Position numbers and translations under genes: made by a program. From Paludibacter propionicigenes (GTDB lineage: Bacteria; Bacteroidota; Bacteroidia; Bacteroidales; JAIFNL01): a stretch of DNA of 37,966 bases. The stretch's first letter is position 1. Every line of letters begins with the position of its first letter. The notes beneath the pieces were generated by a model. It saw only the letters and a program-made list of their open reading frames with translations, made no database searches and was not told where the DNA came from. The stretch is taken from NCBI GenBank assembly GCA_020721325.1, contig DYNA01000023.1, positions 1 through 37,966 on the forward strand, given 5' to 3'. Below are positions 31,490 to 37,966 of the stretch, in pieces.

Positions 31490-31648
31490 AAACGGTAAAG
31501 TGTAAATGTCATCTAATTTTTTTTATTGAAAAAATTAAAAAAAATAATTCGTTATTTCTTTGTTAATTATTTGATTAACAATATTTTAATAAAAATAAAA
31601 TTTTATAAAATAAACGAATGATTTATAATAATTTACACATTACCGTTT
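31490..31648. repeat. Paired 17-bp inverted repeats flanking a 125-nt spacer
   Basis: AAACGGTAAAGTGTAAA at 31490-31506 is inverted at 31632-31648 (TTTACACATTACCGTTT) with one mismatch. At the centre TTGTTAAT and ATTAACAA face each other around 31559-31581. The arms are far less A/T-biased than the interior. It may be a small MITE-like remnant with no clear target duplication, a pair of operator sites or a large hairpin between convergent genes. Confidence 0.6.
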
Positions 31649-31742
31649 AAAAATATTGATACAGAAAAATAATAATAATTTTTCACAAAATTCAAAACAG
31701 AATTCTTTGTAAATTTACTATTATTTTATCAAAATTCTACAA

Positions 31743-32474
31743 TTAATCTCTACCCGAAAAATAGGAAAGAAGTCGTAAAATTTCTAAGTATAACCAAACC
31801 AAAGTAAGCATTAAGCCAAAAGCACCGTACCATTCGTAGTGTTTTGGCAAACCTTGAGCCGCACCTTTTTCGATAAAATCGAAATCTAAAACCAAATTTA
31901 AAGCGGCTATTACTATGATTACCAAGCTAATACCAATGCTCAAAAGACCACCGCCAAAAAACATGCTGGTATCTGCACCAAACAATTTCATTACCAGAGT
32001 GATAAGGTAAAACACAGCCACACCACCGGTTGCAGCAATAACGCCCGATTTGAATTTTTCGGTTGCGCGAACCAAACCCGAACGATACGAAAAAAGCATT
32101 ACAAATAGTATCGAAAACGTTAAAAGTATCGCTTTCGGAACGATGCCTTCAAACATATTGGCATAAACTGCTGAAATAGTGCCTAAAAATAAGCCTTCAA
32201 AAGCAGCATAAAGCGGTGCCGACCAATAAGACCATTCGTGTTTGAAAATGGTTGCAATGGCAAAAACCAAGCCACCGATTAAACCTACCCACATGAATGT
32301 AGGCGATGCCATGCTCCAAGAGTAAGCTCCTGATATTAAAAGAATTATGGTTAAAATTCCGGTTTTATTAATTGCTCCGTTTATGCTCATGGAGCCTTCG
32401 TTCGTGTGAGCGTAACTGGCTGATTGAAAGATTTTTTCGCTCAACGCAGGGTTTGATGATTGTCCAATTTTCAT
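31743..32474 (-). CDS. Bax inhibitor-1/YccA family membrane protein
   Basis: 243 residues with seven hydrophobic helices (about 38-56, 61-78, 87-107, 115-130, 142-163, 171-195 and 213-235), the layout of the Bax1-I/TMBIM family, in its PF12811-like form. The end of helix 6 contains the conserved NLVLDFDFIEKGA segment, whose acidic residues line the predicted pore. Homologues affect ion or metabolite leakage and membrane protein quality control; the bacterial role is not settled. The start is preceded by a perfect AAGGAGG, rare in this phylum, and by a -33/-7 promoter. It is the last of a string of minus-strand genes but has its own signals. Confidence 0.9.
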   Translation of the reverse strand: MKIGQSSNPALSEKIFQSASYAHTNEGSMSINGAINKTGILTIILLISGAYSWSMASPTFMWVGLIGGLVFAIATIFKHEWSYWSAPLYAAFEGLFLGTISAVYANMFEGIVPKAILLTFSILFVMLFSYRSGLVRATEKFKSGVIAATGGVAVFYLITLVMKLFGADTSMFFGGGLLSIGISLVIIVIAALNLVLDFDFIEKGAAQGLPKHYEWYGAFGLMLTLVWLYLEILRLLSYFSGRD

Positions 32475-32477
32475 AGA

Positions 32478-32486
32478 ATCCTCCTT
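32478..32486 (-). promoter_or_regulatory. Canonical Shine-Dalgarno (AAGGAGGAT) of the YccA-family gene
   Basis: The minus strand reads AAGGAGG, with GGAGG ending about six bases before the ATG at 32474. Other genes in the window start without one, as is usual for Bacteroidota. Confidence 0.75.
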
Positions 32487-32516
32487 TTTATGTTATTTTT
32501 ATTATTTTCTTTTTTT

Positions 32517-32546
32517 CAAAAATACGCATATTTTTTTTATTTCAAA
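32517..32546 (-). promoter_or_regulatory. Promoter of the YccA-family gene
   Basis: On the minus strand TTTG (32546-32543) and TATTTTTG (32524-32517) are separated by 18 nt, predicting a leader of about 36 nt that contains the Shine-Dalgarno site. Confidence 0.6.
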
Positions 32547-32587
32547 AAAAAACTGACTTTTTTCACTTTTTTTAAGTAAAAATCCTT

Positions 32588-32630
32588 TTTTTTACAAAAA
32601 ACCTGCCAATGTAATTTTGGCAGGTTTTGA
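32588..32630 (-). terminator. Terminator of the aspartase gene
   Basis: ACCTGCCAA (32601-32609) pairs with TTGGCAGGT (32617-32625), extended by A/T pairs. On the minus strand it is followed by T-rich sequence. It lies 50 nt beyond the stop codon. Confidence 0.75.
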
Positions 32631-32681
32631 AAGACTTTTTGTCAAAAAAAGATGTTTTCTATAAAAATACCAGTTTACTTT

Positions 32682-34556
32682 TTATTTGCGTCTAAATTTC
32701 ATGGGTTTAATCATATTTTCGGGTTTTAAAGCCTCGTCAAGTTCTTCTTTTGAAAGCAAACCTTTTTCCAAAACAATTTCGTAAACGCCTCTGCCTGTTT
32801 GTTTTGCCTCTTTGGCTACTTGAGTAGAAGCTTCGTAGCCCAAAATCGGATTTAAGGCGGTTACCAAGCCAATGCTGTTGAGAACTTGTTGCCGACAATG
32901 CTCTTTGTTGGCAGTAATTCCTATAATGCAACGATAATTTAAAGTTGCCATGCCATTTTTGAGCATTTCTATATTTTCAAACAAACTTTGAACAATGATT
33001 GGCTCCATAACGTTCAATTCCAACTGTCCGGCTTCAACCGCCATGCTAACGGTTAAATCGTTGCCTATCACCTTGAAAGCTATTTGATTAACCACTTCGG
33101 GAATAACCGGATTTACTTTTCCGGGCATAATCGATGAGCCGGGTTGCATTTCGGGCAAATTGATTTCATTAAATCCTGCACGCGGTCCCGAAGACAGAAG
33201 TCTGAGGTCGTTTGAAATCTTGGAAAGCTTGATAGCCAAGCGTTTAATAGCAGAAGAGTACATGATAAACGCGCTGGTGTCTTGAGTGGCTTCGATGAGG
33301 TTTACAGCCGAAACGATGTCCATGCCGGTAATTTCACGTAAGTATTTGATTACCTTTGTTGTATAACCCGGTTCGGAGTTTATTCCAGTTCCAATGGCTG
33401 TTGCGCCCATGTTTACTTCCAAAAATAAAGCCGAATTTTGATTTAATCGTTGAATTTCTTCTTCGAGTGTAACTGCGTAAGCCTCAAAAGATTGACCTAA
33501 AATCATAGGTACGGCATCTTGCAATTGGGTGCGTCCCATTTTAATTACGTCCGAAAATTCTTCGCCTTTTTGTCGCATTGCCGAAATTAAATCCATAAGA
33601 ATAGTAACCAATTTTTTGTTGCTATTGATTAAAGCTATTTTTACAGCCGTTGGATATGCGTCGTTGGTTGATTGTGAGAGATTTACATGGTTATTGGGGT
33701 GGCAATATTGGTATTCGCCGCGCTGGTGTCCCAAAATCTCAAGTGCCTTATTAGCAATTACTTCGTTGGCATTCATGTTGGTAGAAGTTCCGGCACCGCC
33801 TTGAATCATGTCCACCACAAATTCTTTGTGGTGTTTTCCGTGAATAATATCTTCACATGCCTGCAAAATAGCTTCGGTAATTTCGTCGTTGATAAGCCCC
33901 AATTCATTGTTTGCTTTGGCAGCCGCCCATTTTACCATAGCCAGTGATTGAATAAAAAGCGGGTAAAAACTTAAATTAACGCCGCTAATGTTGAAATTTT
34001 CGAGTGCGCGAAGGGTTTGTACACCATAAAGCACATCGGCAGACACATTGCGGTCGCCCAAAAGGTCGTGTTCCAAGCGTGTGCGCCCTGAAATGTATTG
34101 CGATGCAACATTAACTACTTGATTATTAGCACCACTCATGCGTCTGGAAATCACTTTGGCTATTTGTGGTAAAATTTTGGTAGCAATAATTCCATTTTTT
34201 TCCATTATCGTTTTTAAATCTTTTGCCGACATGGTGAGCAAAAGCGAATCGGAAAGTGTGCGCGCACTGGTAGAGTGGGGCGAATTGTCAATTAATGAGC
34301 CTTCGCCCAAAAAATCTTGCTCGCGGAAGTAAGCCAATTTTTTTTCGCTACCGAAAGGCGTTTTTTTGTACAATTCTACTTCTCCCTCGTAGATTAAATA
34401 AATGTTGCTTCTCTCAGCATTTTCTGAAAAAACGCTTTTCCCGGATTTTATTTTTTTCTCAGAAATAATTTTGGAAATTTCGGCTAATTCTTCAGCCGTT
34501 AAATCTCTGAATAATTCAATTTTTGAAATAAAATCAATGTGTTCTTGAACTGTCAT
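32682..34556 (-). CDS. aspA: Aspartate ammonia-lyase with N-terminal cyclic-nucleotide-binding-like domain
   Basis: 624 residues, about 150 longer than ordinary aspartases. The C-terminal 470 residues are a complete aspartase (aspartate to fumarate and ammonia): the entry RTRLEHDLLGDRNV (158-171), GAGTSTNMNANEVIANKA (254-271), NNHVNLSQSTNDAYPT (288-303) and the flexible catalytic loop GSSIMPGKVNP (473-483), S474 aligning with the catalytic Ser. Residues 1-145 are a Crp/cNMP-binding beta-barrel: EISKIISEKKIKSGKSVFSE, IYLIYEGEVELYK (52-64), FLGEGSLI (82-89). The phosphate-binding cassette is degenerate: where CRP has Arg-Ser-Ala this protein reads Thr-Ser-Ala (96-98), so cAMP binding is uncertain. 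The two parts are one continuous frame, not a sequencing fusion of neighbours. Confidence 0.92.
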   Translation of the reverse strand: MTVQEHIDFISKIELFRDLTAEELAEISKIISEKKIKSGKSVFSENAERSNIYLIYEGEVELYKKTPFGSEKKLAYFREQDFLGEGSLIDNSPHSTSARTLSDSLLLTMSAKDLKTIMEKNGIIATKILPQIAKVISRRMSGANNQVVNVASQYISGRTRLEHDLLGDRNVSADVLYGVQTLRALENFNISGVNLSFYPLFIQSLAMVKWAAAKANNELGLINDEITEAILQACEDIIHGKHHKEFVVDMIQGGAGTSTNMNANEVIANKALEILGHQRGEYQYCHPNNHVNLSQSTNDAYPTAVKIALINSNKKLVTILMDLISAMRQKGEEFSDVIKMGRTQLQDAVPMILGQSFEAYAVTLEEEIQRLNQNSALFLEVNMGATAIGTGINSEPGYTTKVIKYLREITGMDIVSAVNLIEATQDTSAFIMYSSAIKRLAIKLSKISNDLRLLSSGPRAGFNEINLPEMQPGSSIMPGKVNPVIPEVVNQIAFKVIGNDLTVSMAVEAGQLELNVMEPIIVQSLFENIEMLKNGMATLNYRCIIGITANKEHCRQQVLNSIGLVTALNPILGYEASTQVAKEAKQTGRGVYEIVLEKGLLSKEELDEALKPENMIKPMKFRRK

Positions 34557-34668
34557 ATTTTGTTGATTTTTTTTCTGAAAATATTTTTTTTGTAAAAAAA
34601 AATTACAGAAATTGTGTTTTTCTAATTTATTTTTTTGAATTGTAAGTTTTTTTAATAAGAAGTAATGA

Positions 34669-34696
34669 ACTGATTTTAAATAGTTTAAAAATCAGT
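34669..34696. repeat. Hairpin between ispH and the aspartase gene
   Basis: ACTGATTTT (34669-34677) is inverted as AAAATCAGT (34688-34696), with AAA/TTT continuing the stem. No T run follows on either strand, so a terminator role is doubtful. It lies in the 244-nt gap after ispH, where no better terminator is visible. Confidence 0.4.
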
Positions 34697-34800
34697 GGAA
34701 TATTTCTTATTTTTAAGCAAAAATAATCATATTTCGATTAAAAAAAATGAAAGGGACAATATTTTTTTTAGCTTTCTTTTGTAAAAAAAAGGATAAAAAA

Positions 34801-35685
34801 TTATATTTTATTTTCAAAATTTTGAATATGGTCGGCTATTTTTTCCATCAGCCATTTGGGGGTTGAGGTTGCTCCACAAATACCAATTGATTGATTTTCA
34901 GCAAACCAGCTTGGATTCAAATCTTCCGTATCGGTTACAAAAAAAGTATTTGGATTGGCTTTTTTGCAAACTTCGTAAAGCATTTTTCCGTTTGAACTTT
35001 TTTTTCCGCTTACAAAAATTATGGTATTGTGTTTTCTTGCAAAATCGGGCAATTGCACGTCTCGGTGCGAAACTTGTCCACAAACTGTTTGATTTACAAT
35101 TAAATCGGCTTCGGGGCTTAAATCATTTTTTTGCAATCGTATTTTAATTTCTTCAATCAATTCGTTGTATTTTATTGGGCTTTTGGTGGTTTGCGAAAAA
35201 ATATTGACGGGTTTTGTAAAGTCAATTAATTCTAAATCTTCTATCTTGCTGATTACTATGCCTTTGTTCTTTGTCTGACCAACCAAACCATTTACTTCGG
35301 CATGACCTTTTTCGCCAAAAATAACCGTTTGACCATTTTTATTTTCAATTTCGTTGTTTCCATTTTTAACACTGTTTTGTAGTCGCAAAACCACCGGACA
35401 AGAGGCATCAATCAATTTGATGTTGTTTTCTAATGCAATTTTGTAGGTTTCGGGCGGTTCACCGTGCGCTCTTATCAAAACGGTGGTATTTTTGAGTTCT
35501 TTGAATTGCTCGTGGTTGATTGTAATTAAACCTTTGTCATTCAGGCGTTTAACTTCTACGCTGTTGTGAACAATGTCGCCTAAGCAATATAATTTTTTAT
35601 TTTTTTCCAATTCTCGTTCGGCATTTTCTATGGCGTAAACTACTCCGAAGCAAAAACCTGAATTTTTATCGATTTCTATTTTCAT
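34801..35685 (-). CDS. ispH: 4-hydroxy-3-methylbut-2-enyl diphosphate reductase
   Basis: Last step of the MEP isoprenoid pathway, producing IPP and DMAPP with a [4Fe-4S] cluster. 294 residues. Cluster ligands are C12 in GFCFGV, C96 in DASCPVV and C202 in QTVCGQVSHRDVQLPDFA. Substrate His residues H40 (GDIVHN) and H74 (IRAHGEPP) are present, as are H128 (GEKGHAEVNGLVG) and the TTKSP segment. The closing GICGATSTPKWLME matches the Bacteroidota form of the family. It follows pyrE on the same strand after 92 nt. It also implies that this organism uses the MEP rather than the mevalonate route. Confidence 0.96.
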   Translation of the reverse strand: MKIEIDKNSGFCFGVVYAIENAERELEKNKKLYCLGDIVHNSVEVKRLNDKGLITINHEQFKELKNTTVLIRAHGEPPETYKIALENNIKLIDASCPVVLRLQNSVKNGNNEIENKNGQTVIFGEKGHAEVNGLVGQTKNKGIVISKIEDLELIDFTKPVNIFSQTTKSPIKYNELIEEIKIRLQKNDLSPEADLIVNQTVCGQVSHRDVQLPDFARKHNTIIFVSGKKSSNGKMLYEVCKKANPNTFFVTDTEDLNPSWFAENQSIGICGATSTPKWLMEKIADHIQNFENKI

Positions 35686-35777
35686 AAAAAAAAGATTTTT
35701 AGTGCAAATTTTTTTGTAAAAAAATGTGTTTCTTGATGTTTATCAAAATTTTTAGAAATAGCAAAATTAAACTTTTT

Positions 35778-36398
35778 TTATTTCCAAACGCTTGGATTTT
35801 TTCTCCAATTTATTAAATTTTCTATATCATTTTGGCTTATAAAACCTTCGTTTAGTCCAATTTCTATCAGCGTTTCGTAATTACTGAGTGTCGAAAGCGG
35901 ACAGTTAGCATTTTTAAAATTTTGGGTTGCTGTTTCAAATTGGTAGCTAAAAATAGCAATCAATCCTAATACTTCGAACTCTTTTTCGCGCAAAGCTTCA
36001 ACGGCTTTTAAACTGCTGCCTCCGGTTGAAATCAAATCTTCTATAACAACTACTTTTTGATTTGGCGAAACTACTCCTTCTATTAAATTGCTCAAACCGT
36101 GTTCTTTAGCCGATGAGCGGACATAAATAAAAGGTAAATTCAGTTCTTGTGCTACCAAAACACCTTGCGCAATGGCACCTGTGGCTACGCCTGCAATTAC
36201 TTCTACATCAGGGTATTGATTTTTAATTACTTGCACAAAAGCATCGCGCACTACGTTTCTAATGTAGGGATAGGAAAGGGTTTTTCGGTTGTCGCAATAA
36301 ATAGGCGACTTCCAGCCCGAAGCCCAAGTAAATGGGGCATTTGGGCTTAGTTTTACGGCTTCTATATCGAGTAGCATTTTAGCTATTATTTTTTCCAT
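35778..36398 (-). CDS. pyrE: Orotate phosphoribosyltransferase
   Basis: Converts orotate and PRPP to OMP in pyrimidine synthesis. 206 residues from the ATG at 36398, the start that gives the usual N-terminus (MEKIIAKMLLDIEAVKLSPNAPFTWASGWKSPIY); the longer frame to 36464 runs through a terminator hairpin and is rejected. The PRPP-binding motif VVVIEDLISTGGS lies at 116-128, the catalytic loop RSSAKEHG at 94-101 with K98, and the conserved GVATGAIAQG segment at 70-79. The gene lies between a foldase gene and ispH. TATTTTTG on the minus strand (36436-36429) is a likely -7 box that overlaps the preceding terminator. Confidence 0.95.
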   Translation of the reverse strand: MEKIIAKMLLDIEAVKLSPNAPFTWASGWKSPIYCDNRKTLSYPYIRNVVRDAFVQVIKNQYPDVEVIAGVATGAIAQGVLVAQELNLPFIYVRSSAKEHGLSNLIEGVVSPNQKVVVIEDLISTGGSSLKAVEALREKEFEVLGLIAIFSYQFETATQNFKNANCPLSTLSNYETLIEIGLNEGFISQNDIENLINWRKNPSVWK

Positions 36399-36429
36399 TA
36401 TCTTATTTTTTTGTAAATTTTTTTTTTTC

Positions 36430-36480
36430 AAAAATAAAAAAGCTGTTTGTATAAAAAAATACAAACAGCTCTTTTTTTTT
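36430..36480. terminator. Terminator between the foldase gene and pyrE
   Basis: AGCTGTTTGTAT (36441-36452) pairs perfectly with ATACAAACAGCT (36459-36470), loop of six A. T runs lie on both sides; on the minus strand it ends the foldase transcript just before pyrE. Confidence 0.88.
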
Positions 36481-36494
36481 AAAAAATTAAAGGA

Positions 36495-37966
36495 TTAATA
36501 AAATTTATTTCTAAAATCTTCAATTTCTTTTGTGTCTTTCAAAACTTTGTATGCTTCGTAAGAGGCTCTTGATTGCAACATTTGTGAAATGTTAAATTTT
36601 TGAGCCGTAAAATCTTTTGTTTCGGGAGCTTGTTTTTTGTTGTTTACTTTAATTACGTAAACGCCCATATTTCCAATAATGGGTTCGGAAATTTTGTTCA
36701 AATCAATGGTTGTGGCATACGCTAAAACATTGGGTTCTTTTCCTGCGCCGGGAAGTTGGAACGAATGGAAACTAACTTCGGTAGCGGGCATTACTTTACC
36801 GTTTATTTTAGTGGCAAGTGCATTCAAATCAGTTGTTCCTTTTAATTTGTCAGATAAAATTTTGCCTTTTTTCTCTTTTCTGAGTTCAAAAGTCAATTCA
36901 CCTTTTATTTGTTCTAATTCGGGAATGCCTTTTTCTCTAATTTGTGTTAATTGAGCTATAACGTATTTGTTTCCAAATTCATACACTTCCGAAATTTCGC
37001 CTTTTTCGGCTTTGAAAGCCCATTGAATTAATTGTCGCGGATTATCTAAACCGGCAATTTGGTCTTGCATTAAGCGAATGTTTGGCACCGTGCGAGCAAT
37101 GAGTGCTTTGTCTTTGATAGCTTTTTCAAATTTTTCTGGGGTTTGATTTTCACCGGCAAAATGGCTTGCTGCGGTATAAAAATCTTGGTATGTTTTTGCG
37201 CTTGGCTCAATTACTCTTATTATTGAAGCTAATTTAACTTTTTCAACAGGGTCGCTTTTTCCGGTAATTTCGATTACGTGGTAGCCAAATTGAGTTTCAA
37301 CTACTTTTATATCGCCTATTTTTCCTTCAAAAACGGCATCTTCAAATGGTTTAACCATTGCTTTTTCGCCAAACCAGCCTAAGTCGCCTCCTGTTTTTGC
37401 TGTTCCATCTTCGCCAAATAAAAGTGCCAATTGAACAAAATCTTCTTTTTTATCTACAATCAACGATTTTATACTATCTGCCAAAAATTCGGCTTTTGCT
37501 TTTTCGTGTTTTTGGAAACTAATTAAGATATGGCGTGCTTTAACAGAGTCGGGTTTCATAACTCTGTCCATAACTTTTGAAATGCGGTAAATGCCATCTT
37601 TTAAAACAGGTTGCTCAACGTAACCGGCAGTTTTAAAGTACAAAGTAGAGTCAAATCCTTGATTTAAAAGGTCTTTGAGTGTATAATGACGACCATCGAA
37701 AGGCACATCAGATTCGCGGTTTACTAAAAGTTCTATCTCGTCAGTTGTTCCCAATTCTTTGTGCATTTTGTCTGCCCATTTTTTTAATTCGGCATTGTCT
37801 TCTTCCGAAGGCACAACATCAAAACTAACGTACAAAATATCGCGCGAAGCTTCTTGTTTGTAATATTTTTTATGTTTTTCGTAGTATTCTCCTAATTCTT
37901 TGTCGCTCACGGCAATCGTAGAATCAACTACATTATTGTAATAATCTACCACATATTCTAAATCTA
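36495..37966 (-). CDS. Periplasmic peptidylprolyl isomerase / foldase, PpiD/SurA-like (5' end cut by the window)
   Basis: At least 490 residues; the frame stays open to the window edge, so the N-terminal part with the membrane anchor or signal peptide is missing. A parvulin-type rotamase domain is clear in the middle: VKARHILISFQKHEKAKAEF, LFGEDGTAKTGGDLGWFGEKAMVKPFEDAVFEGKIGDI and TQFGYHVIEITGKSDP, the last ending in the active-site FGYHVI. A second, more diverged rotamase-like part follows (about 310-400). The layout matches the roughly 700-residue PpiD-type proteins of Bacteroidota. It is expected to chaperone outer-membrane and secreted proteins in the periplasm. It ends in a strong terminator before pyrE. 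Confidence 0.9.
   Translation of the reverse strand, partial: DLEYVVDYYNNVVDSTIAVSDKELGEYYEKHKKYYKQEASRDILYVSFDVVPSEEDNAELKKWADKMHKELGTTDEIELLVNRESDVPFDGRHYTLKDLLNQGFDSTLYFKTAGYVEQPVLKDGIYRISKVMDRVMKPDSVKARHILISFQKHEKAKAEFLADSIKSLIVDKKEDFVQLALLFGEDGTAKTGGDLGWFGEKAMVKPFEDAVFEGKIGDIKVVETQFGYHVIEITGKSDPVEKVKLASIIRVIEPSAKTYQDFYTAASHFAGENQTPEKFEKAIKDKALIARTVPNIRLMQDQIAGLDNPRQLIQWAFKAEKGEISEVYEFGNKYVIAQLTQIREKGIPELEQIKGELTFELRKEKKGKILSDKLKGTTDLNALATKINGKVMPATEVSFHSFQLPGAGKEPNVLAYATTIDLNKISEPIIGNMGVYVIKVNNKKQAPETKDFTAQKFNISQMLQSRASYEAYKVLKDTKEIEDFRNKFY

Overview
The window is a chromosomal stretch of a very AT-rich member of the Bacteroidota. The evidence is the Bacteroidota-type RNA polymerase omega subunit, a DUF4293 membrane protein, a DUF4835 (PorD-like) protein, the gene order bamD-rpoZ-coaBC-porD, many promoters with the TAnnTTTG -7 box of this phylum, and near-absence of Shine-Dalgarno sites. 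The genus cannot be told from the sequence. Most genes are housekeeping; no phage, insertion sequence, CRISPR array or rRNA operon is visible.

Layout. 0.2-7.4 kb: YqhD-type alcohol dehydrogenase, AcpH-like ACP phosphodiesterase, YqgE/AlgH, a small NTF2-fold lipoprotein, FabI, Pgi, RidA and DUF4293. 7.5-14.8 kb: a PLP alpha-oxoamine synthase (serine palmitoyltransferase/KBL/AONS type), the envelope/transcription/CoA cluster bamD-rpoZ-coaBC-porD, MazG, and a coiled-coil protein with a PD-(D/E)XK-like core. 14.8-21.1 kb: a tandem AAA+ ATPase with a duplicated N-terminal domain, a pspC-padR-pspC operon, and tRNA-His. 21.6-25.8 kb is a signalling block: a response-regulator/class III adenylate cyclase, a PLP aminotransferase, a LytTR response regulator, and a second LytTR protein whose receiver has lost its phosphorylation residues. 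26.3-31.5 kb: PlsY, a Wza-like exporter with a Wzc-like tyrosine kinase that ends in a tyrosine-glycine repeat, and a lone FecCD/BtuC permease. 31.7-38 kb, all minus strand: a Bax inhibitor-1/YccA protein, an aspartase carrying an N-terminal cyclic-nucleotide-binding-like domain, IspH, PyrE, and a PpiD/SurA-like foldase running off the right edge.

How the genes work together. Several act on the envelope: FabI, AcpH, PlsY and the alpha-oxoamine synthase in lipid synthesis; BamD and the foldase in outer-membrane protein assembly; PorD in type IX secretion; Wza/Wzc in polysaccharide export. The least ordinary items are the aspartase with a sensory domain (about 10 kb from a predicted adenylate cyclase), the GGY-TAY hexanucleotide repeat coding the kinase tail, the pseudo-receiver LytTR protein, the tandem AAA+ protein with unfamiliar repeats, a Cys-to-Ser change in the CoaC active site, and several intergenic inverted repeats. 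Genes are mostly short transcription units separated by clear hairpin terminators, many of them bidirectional between convergent genes.
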